A stretch of DNA of 64,000 bases from Methylobacterium sp. FF17. GTDB lineage: Bacteria > Pseudomonadota > Alphaproteobacteria > Rhizobiales > Beijerinckiaceae. Below the pieces are notes generated by a model. That model saw nothing but the letters and a program-made list of their open reading frames with translations. It did no database searches and was not told the origin of the DNA. Shown here piece after piece: positions 1-8,753 of the stretch. Made by a program: the position numbers and the translations under genes. Position 1 is the stretch's first letter; each line of letters opens with the position of its first letter. The stretch is taken from NCBI RefSeq assembly GCF_025813715.1, contig NZ_CP107532.1:124001-188000 (forward strand). The letters are read 5' to 3'.

Positions 1-63
1 GCCGGCAAGACCGAGGCCCGCTGCGTCAAAACCCGAGCTGATGTTGTGGGCTGAAATGGACAT
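1..63 (-). CDS. 5' end of an unidentified gene, cut by the window edge
   Basis: An ATG on the minus strand at 63..61 opens a frame that runs without a stop off the left edge. It is preceded at a normal distance by a GAGGAGA ribosome-binding site at about 71-77. The 21 visible residues begin MSISAHNISSGFDAAG and match no family I can name. The good ribosome-binding site is the main support. The neighbouring plus-strand ORF looks phage-like, so this could belong to prophage debris, but that is inference. Confidence 0.4.
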   Translation of the reverse strand, partial: MSISAHNISSGFDAAGLGLAG

Positions 64-296
64 CGGGGGGTCTCCTCGGGCTCGCTTGCTGGGGTGACGA
101 TCTCAGCTCGCGGACTCGACGTCGAGGGGGAGTCAACACCTGTTCCTGGCCCGTACACCAAAACAGGTCGACGATTTCGAGGGCGGTTAGCGACCCGTTA
201 CTCCTATTGTAAGAATCGAATTATCCGCTGGATGGCGTCACCGGCTTCGGGCCCCATGTGTGGGCGGATGCACCATGGCGGCGCACGCTCGCGGGC

Positions 297-887
297 ATGC
301 CTTTCACACTCGATTTCGACAGCGCGGAGTTCACGCGGCAGGCCAAGGCCTACGTAGCGAAAACCGTGCGACCTGCCCTCGACGAGGCGGTTCTCTACAT
401 CGCGGCGTCAGCCCGGAAACGCCTGTCCGAGGCGACCCCGATATATTTCGACCGCCCCATCGAGTGGACGGTCGACGGCTTCGCTTACAAGAAGGTCGAG
501 GGCGCCACGGCGGCGGAGGCCTTCGTCTACGTCCTGCCAGGACGCGCCCGGTACCTCGGCCTGGAAGTGTATGGCGGCGAGCGCGTCGCGGGCGATTTCG
601 CGACGACGGATCAGGGCCCCCTCGTCCCCGGGCGTGACGCCGTCCTCGACGAGCACGGCAACCTTCCCCGGGGCTATATCTCCGACGCCGTGTCACGCGG
701 CGCCCGGTGGATCGAGGCGAAACCCGGCCGCCCGCCCATCCTGGTGCTGCCCGGGCGCGACCGAGTGGAGGTCCTCGCGGTCATCACCGAGAAGACCACC
801 TACAAGGCGCGATTCCCGTTCCACGACCTCGTCGAGAAGGTCGTCTTCGAGAAAGGCGCGGCCGCCGTGGCCAAGTACCTGAAGTGA
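297..887 (+). CDS. hypothetical protein, possibly phage-derived
   Basis: This is an open frame of 196 aa starting at MPFTLDFDS. The longer version from 258 adds 13 arginine/proline-rich residues that look non-coding. The N-terminal half (about residues 5-45) is a predicted helix of the kind seen in head-tail or minor tail proteins of tailed phages (LDFDSAEFTRQAKAYVAKTV). The rest is mixed alpha/beta with no motif I recognise. No signal peptide or membrane segment is visible. No other phage gene stands next to it, so it may be a prophage leftover. The functional call is weak; that it is coding is moderately supported by codon use and length. Confidence 0.45.
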   Translation: MPFTLDFDSAEFTRQAKAYVAKTVRPALDEAVLYIAASARKRLSEATPIYFDRPIEWTVDGFAYKKVEGATAAEAFVYVLPGRARYLGLEVYGGERVAGDFATTDQGPLVPGRDAVLDEHGNLPRGYISDAVSRGARWIEAKPGRPPILVLPGRDRVEVLAVITEKTTYKARFPFHDLVEKVVFEKGAAAVAKYLK

Positions 888-912
888 CGCGGACGGAGCA
901 CGCCGCGTCACG

Positions 913-1239
913 CTAGCTCGGGCACAGGGGCAGCAGCGCGTAGTCCGAGACGTTGTCCTGCTGGGCTGTCGGGAACTGGGGCGAGGCCTTGAATGTCTTG
1001 ATCGGGCCCCGCCACGAGGCCCCGCCGTCGAACGACGCGTAGGCCTGCCCGAACCGAGTCGCGGAACCGTCGACGTAAGTGGGAACGACGATGGCTCCGA
1101 GGCCGGGCATCGGGAACGCTCGCGAGAACGCGTTGGCGACGACGGCCGGCGGGGCCAGGACGTAGGCGCCCGTGCCGTCCGCGTGGATGATCTGCGCGCT
1201 GGGGTTGCTCGCCACGAGGCCGTCGGGTGTCATCCGCAA
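913..1239 (-). pseudogene. C-terminal fragment of an unidentified, possibly BNR-repeat-like, protein
   Basis: The frame encodes about 107 aa with a plausible protein texture. One segment (about residues 62-78, FGQAYASFDGGASWRGP) resembles the S-x-D-G-G-x-S-W Asp-box seen in sialidase/BNR beta-propellers. An in-frame TAA lies immediately upstream of the only available start codons, so this looks like the tail of a longer, lost gene. No ribosome-binding site is evident. The region 1240-1412 on its left-hand side in transcription order holds nothing I can identify. The family assignment rests on one short motif and is tentative. Confidence 0.35.
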
Positions 1240-1412
1240 TTAAGCGTCCAAATCATATTGCGGTTTCTGATCACGACTTTGGCCCATGAGGCGGCATGGC
1301 ACCAAGCTTCAGGGTCCGTCCGGATAGTAATGCGGCTCGACCGTGCCCTCGGACGGGGATCATGACGGCAGCGGCGTTGAAGAAGGCCTGGAAAATCCGA
1401 TCCCGGGCGATG

Positions 1413-2130
1413 TCACCGGCCCACTTCCGCAACGCTTTGGCCCCCGGGCGCTATCAATGTCGCGAACCGCTGTACAGCTTCGCGTAGGTTCTCAGGTGGG
1501 AACCCGCCAAACCCGAGCATTAGGCCGGGACGGCCGGGCAGAGCGGCGTACATGGTCGAGATTGGGCGGGCCACAAGCCTCGCCGAAAGCATCCGACGGG
1601 CAAGCTCCACGTCATCGGTCCCATCCGGCAGCCACAGGACGATATGCATCCCTTGGTCGCTGGCCTGGACGCGGAAGCCTGCCGGCAACTCTCGCGTAAG
1701 TGCATCCATCAGAATGGAGCGTCGTTCGGCGTAGATGCCTCGTATGCGTCGGATGTGCGCTTCGAAGAATCCTTCCCGCATGTAGGCCGCGAGCACGTGC
1801 TGTTCGGTGGTGGGCGAGTGCCGGTCGAGGATGGCCCTGGCCCCTGCGAAAGCTTCTGTCAGGGGTTCGGGTGCGATGACATAGCCGAGACGCAGTGAAG
1901 GGAACAGGACCTTGCTGAGCGTGCCGAGATAGACAACTCGTGATGGATCGAGTCCCTGCATCGAGGGGAAGGGGTGGCCGGCATAGCGAAGCTCGCTGTC
2001 GTAATCGTCCTCGACGATCCAGGCGTCGTGCTGACGGGCCCAGGCGATAAGAGCCATCCGCCGGGCCATGCTGAGAGGCATCCCAAGCGGATACTGGTGC
2101 GACGGCGTCACGAAAGCTGCGCGGGCTCCA
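1413..2130 (-). pseudogene. truncated MocR/PdxR-type regulator (aminotransferase half only)
   Basis: MocR regulators join an N-terminal GntR winged helix to a fold-type I aminotransferase domain that binds PLP. Here only the C-terminal half of the aminotransferase domain remains. It includes VTPSHQYPLG, the conserved IVEDDYDSE segment, the PLP-lysine region LGTLSKVLFPSLRLGY and an intact tail (LMLGFGGFPPENL). The DNA-binding domain and the first half of the enzyme domain are missing. The frame continues upstream to 2237, but those roughly 37 residues are encoded by an interspersed AAGCGGAC-type repeat, not by mocR. The gene therefore cannot make a functional regulator. It ends tail-to-tail with nothing obvious and its upstream neighbour is the LysR gene on the same strand. 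Confidence 0.75.
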
Positions 2131-2133
2131 CCG

Positions 2134-2206
2134 TAGGGCGGACGGACGGGTCCCGACCCAACTTGGTCGTACAGACGGTTCTCCCATCTACTCTGAAGCG
2201 GACATG
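2134..2206. repeat. interspersed AAGCGGAC-type repeat, copy 1
   Basis: This copy contains the core GGTCCCGACCCAACTTGGTC followed by CTGAAGCGGACAT. It is similar in sequence and module order to copies near 8100-8240, 12006-12135, 14971-15035, 34500-34560, 38758-38850 and 41046-41200. It sits exactly at the 5' breakpoint of the mocR remnant. Confidence 0.6.
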
Positions 2207-2246
2207 CAACGTCATGCTGTTCTGGCGATGACGGCAAGCCACCGTG

Positions 2247-3176
2247 TTACCAGCCTTGTAATCCGTTCAAGGAAACCGGCATCCCAAACCGAGTTCGCAA
2301 GTCGTCGAGAAGCCAACGACCCGCCCGGCCGAGCGGGCGTGCGCGCATGTGTGCAGCGTACACCGTCAACGTGCCGGTGGAAGCAGAGGGCTCCTCATCA
2401 ACACGAAGTGTCACGAGGCGACCGTTCTTCAGGAACGGCGCGACGAGATCTTCCGGCATCCGACACCAGCCCAGCCCGGCAAGGAGGAAGTCCAGCCGGC
2501 GACCAAGGTCGACGAAGCGCCAAACCCTTGTTCCGATGATGCCGTAGCTCGCCCCGTCCGGCGTGGCCGGATCGGACAGGACCAACTGGATGTGCTCCTC
2601 GATGTCCGCCCACGTCGCCGCACGACCGAGCTGCGCCAGGGTGTGTGTCGGTGCGACCACCGGAATAAGTCGCGCCTCGACCAGCGGTAGGGCGACAATG
2701 TCTTCCGGTACGCTCGGGAGCAGTAGGCAGAAAGCAAGTGCAGCCTCGCCCCGACGCAGGCGTCGCTCGGCCCCGCGCAATCCCTCCGTCGAGAAGCTGA
2801 CCGGCAGATGGGGAAAAGCGTCACGGAGCGCGCGCAGGCTCTCGATAAGAGGAGCCGTGGGCACCAGTGGGTCGATTGCGACCGCGAGTTCGGGCTCGAT
2901 CCCCTCGCGGGCCCCCGCCGCCACCGCTTCGAAGCGGCTGGCGCTTGCCAGTATGAAGCGTGCCTGCACCACGAGCGCTCGGCCGACGTCCGTCAACCGT
3001 GGGCGATGGCCGGAGCGGTCAAATAGCGTGACGCCCTGTACGCCCTCCAGCGTCGCCACGGTCTGACTGATCGCCGACTGAGCGCGCTTCAAACGCCGAC
3101 CGGCAGCCGAGAAGCTTCCGAGCTCGGCGATGGTCACCAGCACACGAAGCTGATCAAGGGTAAGGCTGCCGATCAT
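2247..3176 (-). CDS. LysR-family transcriptional regulator
   Basis: The protein has 309 aa, the normal size for the family. It shows an N-terminal winged helix (residues about 5-64, LDQLRVLVTIAELGSFSAAGRRLKRAQSAISQTVATLE) and a periplasmic-binding-protein-like effector domain (about 92-295). It is divergently oriented to the azoreductase gene at 3310, the classical arrangement in which a LysR protein controls its neighbour and itself. The 133-bp intergenic region holds a short GATA-N5-TATC inverted repeat at 3191-3203 that may be part of its operator. The effector is unknown. The gene ends shortly before the truncated mocR. Confidence 0.92.
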   Translation of the reverse strand: MIGSLTLDQLRVLVTIAELGSFSAAGRRLKRAQSAISQTVATLEGVQGVTLFDRSGHRPRLTDVGRALVVQARFILASASRFEAVAAGAREGIEPELAVAIDPLVPTAPLIESLRALRDAFPHLPVSFSTEGLRGAERRLRRGEAALAFCLLLPSVPEDIVALPLVEARLIPVVAPTHTLAQLGRAATWADIEEHIQLVLSDPATPDGASYGIIGTRVWRFVDLGRRLDFLLAGLGWCRMPEDLVAPFLKNGRLVTLRVDEEPSASTGTLTVYAAHMRARPLGRAGRWLLDDLRTRFGMPVSLNGLQGW

Positions 3177-3309
3177 CCATCACCTGGGCTGATAGAAAGT
3201 ATCGTCTTTTAATCGCTTCCGAGCGGGACATCCAACGGGCAAATACGTGTCACTCGACCCGTTCAAACGGCACCGATTCCCATCCCAGGCACCCATCGTG
3301 GAGACTTAC
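3177..3309. promoter_or_regulatory. divergent promoter region of LysR gene and azoreductase
   Basis: This AT-richer spacer separates the two start codons. It contains a GATA-gaaag-TATC inverted repeat (3191-3203), compatible with a LysR-type T-N11-A box. No -35/-10 pair is strong enough to name. The azoreductase start is supported by GGAG at about 3300-3303. Confidence 0.35.
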
Positions 3310-3924
3310 ATGCGCCGCCTCCTCATCGTAGAGGCTAGCCCCCGCGGCGACCACTCGATCTCGCGCAATCTCACCAGTCGCTTCGTCGCCCGGTGGCAAT
3401 CCGCTCACCCGAACGGAGAGATCGTCGAACGCGACCTGATGCAGACGGATCTGCCTTTCGTAACCGCACCCTGGCTCCAGGCCTACTTCACCCCGCCGGA
3501 ACGCCATTCGGCGGAGATGAAGTCGGTGCTGCGCCTCTCAGATGAGTTGGTCGCTGAGCTGTTGGCGGCTGATCATCTCGTCATCGCGACGCCTGTCTAC
3601 AACTACAACGTCCCAGCAGTGCTGAAGGCTTGGATCGATCACATCGTCCGCAAGGGCATGACGCTTGGGATGGATGGCAAGGGTCTTGTCACCGGTAGGA
3701 AGGCGACCGTCTTGCTCGCCTCCGGCGGAGTCTACGCAGAAGGCTCGCCAATCCGGGACCGGGACATCGCTACCCAGTACCTGCGCCTGATCTTGAACGT
3801 GATCGGCATCACTGACGTGACGTTCGTGGCTGCAGGAAACGCCAAGTCCGTCGACATGGGCGAAACTGTGATGGATTCGTTCATCGACCGCTTTCAGGCC
3901 GAAATCGACGCTGAAGCGGCTTGA
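3310..3924 (+). CDS. azoR: FMN-dependent NADH-azoreductase
   Basis: The protein has 204 aa with the flavodoxin-like fold of the AzoR family. Seen in sequence: an N-terminal beta strand and phosphate-binding loop ([18 protein letters not shown]), the FMN-contacting [21 protein letters not shown] segment at about residues 93-115, and the LASGGVY loop at about 137-143. Family members reduce quinones, azo dyes and nitro-aromatics with NADH by a ping-pong mechanism in the cytosol. I chose ATG 3310, not 3247, because GTGGAG lies six bases upstream and the family begins at this position. It is divergent from the LysR gene at 2247, which is its likely regulator. Confidence 0.93.
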   Translation: MRRLLIVEASPRGDHSISRNLTSRFVARWQSAHPNGEIVERDLMQTDLPFVTAPWLQAYFTPPERHSAEMKSVLRLSDELVAELLAADHLVIATPVYNYNVPAVLKAWIDHIVRKGMTLGMDGKGLVTGRKATVLLASGGVYAEGSPIRDRDIATQYLRLILNVIGITDVTFVAAGNAKSVDMGETVMDSFIDRFQAEIDAEAA

Positions 3925-4184
3925 ACGGCACGATGCTGCAGCGGCCTAAGAGGGATGAAAAATAGCGCGGCGACCGTCCGTCAGTTCGCCCCGCACGCTT
4001 TGGGAAGCTCATGGCCGAAAACGCCGCCTTGCAGTTACACGCTGCGGCAGAGTGTAAGGGTGAACCCCTCCGGATCATGCCGACGAAGGTTGTGAACTCA
4101 CTCGACCTTTGTGAAGCCCGAACGAACGAGAAGGCCTGTCTTCGTCGAATGGACGGATTGCCGCCGCAGGGATAGCTTCGTCTC

Positions 4185-5075
4185 ATGCTTAGGTCGCTCG
4201 ACCTCCTCAGACAAACGGCACAGCCTTCGTGCGTCATCGCCGACGGCGACGAACACATCATCCTCTTCGACGGGGGCGTCGGCTACGCCAAGCCTTGGCA
4301 CTGGCACGATGGCCTCATGCTGTTGCTGCCCTGGGTCGGTATCCTCAAGCTCAAGCACGAGGGTCAGCGTGACGGCGCCTGGCTCACCGACGACCGCTTT
4401 GCCGTCGTCCCCGCCTCGCACGCTCACGACACGAGTGCTTTCCGGTCCGACCAGACACACATCGCCGTCTACGTCAGGGATGCGGCGTTACGGCGTATCG
4501 AGGCGCAGCTTGGCTCGCTCAATCGTTTCCGAGCCGCGATCCGCACGAGCGCCATGTTCTCGGTCTCCCCGGAGATCCGCACCCTGCATGCCTTATGTCG
4601 CGAGGGCAGCGGGGACCCTGTGGGCCGAGACGCTGTTCGCGCCCATCTCTCCGCGGCGCTTCTCATCCGGTGCCTTGGTGCCATCGAGAGAGGCGCGCCC
4701 CTCCCGACTGCCTCACGTCACGGACATGGCGCTGCGCTGATCCGTGAGGCAAAAGCCTTCGTTGCCGCACGGCTGGACCAGGACGTCCCGCTCGACCTCC
4801 TTGCCGCGAATCTCCGTGTCTCGCGGCGGCACATCACCCGCCTGTTCCAGGCGGAGGTCGGACAATCGGTCGGTGCGTTCCAGCGAGCCAAGCGCCTCGA
4901 CGCAGCACGTGCCATGCTGACCACGACGGACCTGTCGGTCGACGAGATCGCGAGCCGAGTCGGTTTCGAGAGCGGCTCGGCTCTATCCCGGGCCCTGCGT
5001 CGAGAGGGCGGTTTGGCCGCTACGGGCATCCGCACCTCATCCTCCAAGTCGATGGCCCGCTCGGTCGCGACGTAG
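4185..5075 (+). CDS. AraC-family transcriptional regulator
   Basis: The 296-aa protein has an N-terminal cupin-like sensing domain (about residues 15-110, including the metal-box-like PWHWHDGLMLLLPW) and two C-terminal helix-turn-helix motifs (about 188-275: LDLLAANLRVSRRHITRLFQ and VDEIASRVGFESGSALSRALR). This is the standard AraC/XylS order. The last 20 residues (after RREGG) depart from the usual family ending FRRxxGxSPxxYR and may reflect a small 3' change. It precedes the phzF gene by 95 bp on the same strand. Its target is not evident; the azoreductase or the PhzF cluster are candidates by position only. Confidence 0.88.
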   Translation: MLRSLDLLRQTAQPSCVIADGDEHIILFDGGVGYAKPWHWHDGLMLLLPWVGILKLKHEGQRDGAWLTDDRFAVVPASHAHDTSAFRSDQTHIAVYVRDAALRRIEAQLGSLNRFRAAIRTSAMFSVSPEIRTLHALCREGSGDPVGRDAVRAHLSAALLIRCLGAIERGAPLPTASRHGHGAALIREAKAFVAARLDQDVPLDLLAANLRVSRRHITRLFQAEVGQSVGAFQRAKRLDAARAMLTTTDLSVDEIASRVGFESGSALSRALRREGGLAATGIRTSSSKSMARSVAT

Positions 5076-5170
5076 GGCCCGCACGGCCGCGCACGTGGCA
5101 CCCGTTCCGGCGAGTATGGGGATCACGGCGCCGAAGAGATCCGGCGCGCTCCGAGCCAGGGATAGGAGTC

Positions 5171-6067
5171 ATGAGCGAAGTCGAAGTCGTCCGCGTCTTT
5201 ACCTGTGACGGCGCGGGAGGGAATCCGTGCCCCGTCTTCGCGGAGGCCAACGCCCTTGATGCAGACGCGATGCAGGCGGTGGCGCGGCGATACGGCCACG
5301 AGAGTGGTTTCGTGCTGTCGCCCGCGGACGATGCGCACGAGTTGGCGTTCCGGTTCTTCGTACCGAATCATGAAATGGAGATGTGCGCGCATGCCACTAT
5401 CGGCGCACTCTGGGTGCTCGCGCGCCGGGGGCGGCTGACGAATGCACCAGTCCGGATCGCAACGGCGAGCGGAACCGTCACAGGCTTCGTGCAGAAGCGG
5501 GATGACGGGTCGTGGCGCGTGGAGATCACCCAGCCTGCCGGGCGAGTGGCACCGCTCACGTCGGATGCGGTGGAGGCGGTCTGCGCCGCCCTAGGCATCG
5601 GCCGCGAAGCCCTTGCTGACCTTCCGCTGCACAACGCAGCCACATCACGGGTGAAGACCCTGGTTCCGATGCGCCTCCCGGCGGGTCTCCACGCTCTCGG
5701 CCCCGATCCGGCCGCCGTCGAGGCCGTCTGTCGCAGCATCGGTTCGACTGGGCTCTACCCCTACGCGGTCGTGGACGGGCCGGGACGGGTGTTCGAGGCT
5801 CGCCAGTTCCCGCGGTCGTCCGGCTACCTGGAAGATGCTGCAACGGGCATCGCCGCGGCAGCCCTGGCGTTCGGCCTCCTGCACGACGGCACCATCGAAG
5901 CAGACGACAGCCCAATCCTGATCCACCAGGGTCGAGCGATGGGTCATCTGTCGGAGATCCGGGTCCGGATCGGCTTCGCCGGCGACCGCGCCCTGGGTTG
6001 CCTACTCGGCGGAGAGGTCGCATCCGGCGCTGATCTCAGCATAACTCCTGCGGGGGTGTCCGCATGA
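5171..6067 (+). CDS. PhzF-family isomerase/epimerase
   Basis: The 298-aa protein shows the double diaminopimelate-epimerase-like fold of the PhzF family. Visible conserved pieces are the N-terminal VFTCDGAGGNPCPVF, the acidic catalytic residue in YGHESGFV (about residue 42), the CAHATIGA loop (about 75) and EDAATGIAAAAL near residue 222. PhzF itself isomerises a phenazine precursor, but most family members act on other, unknown substrates. No phenazine genes are present here, so the substrate is open. The stop overlaps the start of the next gene (ATGA at 6064-6067), which indicates translational coupling to the RidA-like gene. Confidence 0.88.
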   Translation: MSEVEVVRVFTCDGAGGNPCPVFAEANALDADAMQAVARRYGHESGFVLSPADDAHELAFRFFVPNHEMEMCAHATIGALWVLARRGRLTNAPVRIATASGTVTGFVQKRDDGSWRVEITQPAGRVAPLTSDAVEAVCAALGIGREALADLPLHNAATSRVKTLVPMRLPAGLHALGPDPAAVEAVCRSIGSTGLYPYAVVDGPGRVFEARQFPRSSGYLEDAATGIAAAALAFGLLHDGTIEADDSPILIHQGRAMGHLSEIRVRIGFAGDRALGCLLGGEVASGADLSITPAGVSA

Positions 6068-6528
6068 ACGCGGCGATCCTTTCCCGGTTGGCCGCCGCTG
6101 GCCTTGCTCTGCCGCGACCGACGGTGCCGGCAGCCAACTACGTGCCGTTCACGCGCGCCGGCGCCCTGCTGTTCGTCGCTGGGCAGACGCCTATTCGGGA
6201 CAGCGAGCCGCTGTATCGTGGCGTCGTCGGCGAAGACGTCACCGTCGAGGAGGCGCAGGCCGCGGCGCGTGCCTGTGCGCTGAACATCCTCGCCCAGGTT
6301 GGCATCGCAGTGGGGGACGAACCCCATCGGGTGCGATGCCTGCGCCTCACCGGCTTCGTTCGCTGTCGCGATGACTTCAGGCACCAGGCGCGGGTGATGG
6401 ACGGCGCCTCCGACCTCATGGTGCTCGCGCTGGAAGAGGATGGGCGGCACGCGCGAACCTCCGTCGGGACCAACGCTCTACCACGCGGCGTCCCCGTTGA
6501 GGTCGAGGGCCTATTCGAGCTGGTGTGA
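6064..6528 (+). CDS. RidA/YjgF-family protein
   Basis: The 154-aa protein has the chorismate-mutase-like trimer fold of RidA proteins, which hydrolyse reactive enamine/imine intermediates such as 2-aminoacrylate. The segments FTRAGALLFVAGQTP, AARACALNILAQVG and the C-terminal HARTSVGTNALPRGVPVEVEG match the family, and the last carries the Arg that binds the substrate carboxylate. It is about 25 residues longer than canonical RidA and belongs to the longer YjgF-like subgroup. It overlaps phzF by 4 bp and lies 83 bp before the binding-protein gene, so the three probably form one amine or amino-acid-related operon. Confidence 0.88.
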   Translation: MNAAILSRLAAAGLALPRPTVPAANYVPFTRAGALLFVAGQTPIRDSEPLYRGVVGEDVTVEEAQAAARACALNILAQVGIAVGDEPHRVRCLRLTGFVRCRDDFRHQARVMDGASDLMVLALEEDGRHARTSVGTNALPRGVPVEVEGLFELV

Positions 6529-6611
6529 CCGCTTTCGTCCCCCAACGGGGACGTCCCGCCTCGTCAAGCGACTATGCTACCGCCCCGCTTACGGACGAAG
6601 GAAATCGAAAA

Positions 6612-7529
6612 ATGTATGCCTCGAAACGCGCGGCTGCAGCCGCAACGGTGACGCTTGCCTTGTGTTCAACTTCCGGCGCCCTGGCCGATGAGCTGACGGG
6701 CACCCTGAAGAAGGTCAAAGAAACGGGCGTGATCACGCTTGGCTTTCGCGACGCCTCGGTGCCCTTCTCCTACCTAGACGGGGATCAGAAGCCGGTCGGC
6801 TACGCACTCGACATCTGCCGTCACATCGTCGACGCCGTGAAGGTGCGGCTCGGGCTCGCGCAGCTTGAGGTTCGTCTGAACGGGGTGACCTCGGCGACCC
6901 GCCTCCCGCTGATCGCCAATGGCACCATCGACCTCGAATGCGGCTCGACGACAAACACCTTCGAGCGCCGCAACCAGGTTGCGTTCACCAACACCAACTT
7001 CCTGACCGCGACGCGCTACGTGGCGAAGAAGGGCGCCGGCCTGCACACCATCGACGATCTGCGGGGCCGGACCGTGGTCTCGACCTCCGGGACGATCAAC
7101 CTGCGGCAGATCAACGAAGCCAACGTCGCGCGCAACCTCGGGCTGACGATCCTGCCGGCCGTCGATCACGCCGAAGCGTTCCTGATGGTCCAGAGTGGTC
7201 GAGCGGCGGGCTTCGTGATGGACGACGTGCTGCTCGCCTCCCTTGTGGCAGCCGCGCGGGACCCCGGGGCGTACGAGATCTCGACGGAGGCGCTGTCGAA
7301 GCCCGAACCCTACGCCGTCATGCTACGCAGGGACGACGCGCCGTTCAAGGCTGTTGCCGATGCTGCGACGGCCAAACTCTACGCCAGCCCCGAGGGCAGG
7401 AAACTCTATGACCAGTGGTTTACCCAATCGATTCCACCACGCAGCATCAATCTGAACCTGCCGATGAGCGACGCGCTTTCGAAGGCGTACGCTCGTCCGA
7501 GCGACAGTCACGACCCGAACTCGTATTGA
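6612..7529 (+). CDS. periplasmic amino-acid-type ABC transporter substrate-binding protein
   Basis: The protein starts at MYASKRAAAAATVTLALCSTSGALA, a clear Sec signal peptide with cleavage after ALA. AAGGA lies just upstream of ATG 6612, so the longer frame from 6525 is not used. The mature part is a family-3 solute-binding protein of the GltI/glutamate-aspartate type: ITLGFRDASVPFSYLDGDQKPVGYALDIC, then IDLECGSTTNTFERR and a second lobe from about residue 125. No ABC permease or ATPase gene is adjacent, so it is an orphan binding protein that must borrow a transporter or act as a sensor. It follows phzF-ridA in the same direction. Confidence 0.9.
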   Translation: MYASKRAAAAATVTLALCSTSGALADELTGTLKKVKETGVITLGFRDASVPFSYLDGDQKPVGYALDICRHIVDAVKVRLGLAQLEVRLNGVTSATRLPLIANGTIDLECGSTTNTFERRNQVAFTNTNFLTATRYVAKKGAGLHTIDDLRGRTVVSTSGTINLRQINEANVARNLGLTILPAVDHAEAFLMVQSGRAAGFVMDDVLLASLVAAARDPGAYEISTEALSKPEPYAVMLRRDDAPFKAVADAATAKLYASPEGRKLYDQWFTQSIPPRSINLNLPMSDALSKAYARPSDSHDPNSY

Positions 7530-7563
7530 GTGCCATCCGTAGCCGGGTTTTGATGGCCAACCG

Positions 7564-7953
7564 CTATGCGCTCCCGTTGGCCTTTGCCATCCGACCCAGG
7601 TGGCTCACACCGAAGCCCTCCGGGTATTTGAGTCCGTAGCCGAGGCTGCGGTCGAAGCCGATATGCGCGGCCCAGATAAGACCTATCTGCAAGGCCTGCG
7701 GCGCATGGCCGGAGCCACCCCAGACGAGGCACGCGAGCGGCAGGACGTACCAGTGAGCGAGGTTGTACAACACCGCGCCCGGCTTGCTCCCCGCAACGTA
7801 GCCGATCATGCTCAAGTCGGGCACGAAGAAGAGGGCAGCGAATAGCCACCAGCTACCGCCCTGCCAAGCGTAGGCCATAGATGCGGCAACCAGGACGGCG
7901 AAGCCTTCGGATCGCACGAGCACCCTCGGCCATCCGCTGACGATCCCGTTCAT
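7564..7953 (-). CDS. DUF4260 integral membrane protein
   Basis: The 129-aa protein starts at MNGIVSGWPRVLVRSEG, supported by GGGGAG just upstream on the minus strand; the frame extends to 8046 without need. Four hydrophobic segments are visible (about residues 15-30, 33-50, 60-78, 84-100). The motifs FFVPDLSMIGYVAG, GAVLYNLAHWYVLP and the C-terminal GLKYPEGFGVSHLGR are typical of DUF4260. Its role is unknown. It faces the binding-protein gene tail-to-tail across 34 bp. Confidence 0.85.
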   Translation of the reverse strand: MNGIVSGWPRVLVRSEGFAVLVAASMAYAWQGGSWWLFAALFFVPDLSMIGYVAGSKPGAVLYNLAHWYVLPLACLVWGGSGHAPQALQIGLIWAAHIGFDRSLGYGLKYPEGFGVSHLGRMAKANGSA

Positions 7954-8354
7954 CGTACGCTCCCCAAAACAATGCACACTCCCGAAGATCCGGCACTCAA
8001 CAATATGCGTTAAGCTGCCTCCGCGTAGCCGCGCCTGCGATCTCACAAGAGTAGGATCACTCGCATCCCTGAAGGTCCGCTCCTCCTTTGCAGGGGCAAA
8101 AAGCGGACCGTCCGAGAAGCACCCGCCCTAGTCGTAGGTCTTTGGCCGCGAGGTCGCCCGGAAGCGGACTTTCCCGGGGCCTGCAACGGGTGGGCAGCGG
8201 ACGCTGACCCTTTAGCCTGAAGCGGACGTTCCGCCTCCGATCAGATCTTACAGTTGAGGCCGGTCTAAGCCGTCCTCAAAAGCTTCCATCGGCCAGCTGG
8301 GTGTTGTGCAACCGCGCTCTGTGTGAATGCTCGATTGGCGCTGAAGCAGGGGGT
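7954..8354. other. gene-free stretch holding interspersed repeat copy 2
   Basis: This stretch has no convincing coding frame. From about 8098 to 8243 it carries the repeat described separately. The remaining part before 8100 contains the promoter and ribosome-binding site of the DUF4260 gene. Confidence 0.5.
8098..8243. repeat. interspersed AAGCGGAC-type repeat, copy 2
   Basis: This copy has four AGCGGAC cores (8101, 8162, 8196, 8221). The block CCCGGAAGCGGACTTT plus GGGTGGGCAGCGGACGCTGA, then CCTGAAGCGGACGTTCCG, aligns end to end with the copy at 12030-12125. Confidence 0.65.
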
Positions 8355-8636
8355 TCAACCCGCTGCTGAAGATCCACCGCCTTCGCTCCGCAGATCCATC
8401 TCCGCAGCTTCCGCGAAGGGCAAGACGGCAACCTGTCGACCCTCCTCGTCCGTGATCTCGAAGGTCCGGCTCAGAGCACATCGAAGGGACGTGCCGGTTC
8501 TAAGGGCTTCACCGATGATGTGCTTGGCACTCAGCACCGCATCACGCCACGCAGCATCGAGGCTGGGGTACTCCCCTCCTTCAGGGTCCTCCACGTAGGT
8601 CTGCTCCGACCGGATGTGGGAGTAGAACATCGGCAT
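8355..8636 (-). CDS. DUF6894-like micro-protein
   Basis: The 93-aa protein has the layout of DUF6894 proteins: a short N-terminal strand with aromatic residues (MPMFYSHIRSEQTYVEDPEGGEYPSLDAA), a helix with Ala/Ile (WRDAVLSAKHIIGEALR), and a beta C-terminus describing an edited signal (RTFEITDEEGRQVAVLPF). The family function is unknown. It is divergent in sequence from the three better examples in this window. It lies downstream of, and on the same strand as, the Crp/Fnr gene at 8754, with 117 AT-rich bp between them that could hold its own promoter. Confidence 0.7.
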   Translation of the reverse strand: MPMFYSHIRSEQTYVEDPEGGEYPSLDAAWRDAVLSAKHIIGEALRTGTSLRCALSRTFEITDEEGRQVAVLPFAEAAEMDLRSEGGGSSAAG

Positions 8637-8753
8637 TCGGAGGCTACTTTCGTTACCAGAAATTAAAAACCCTAACTTACAATAAAACGTTCCGTCGCAA
8701 GGTACTTAGAACGATATCGTACACTTGTCCTACAGGTGGAGCTGGCTACACAC

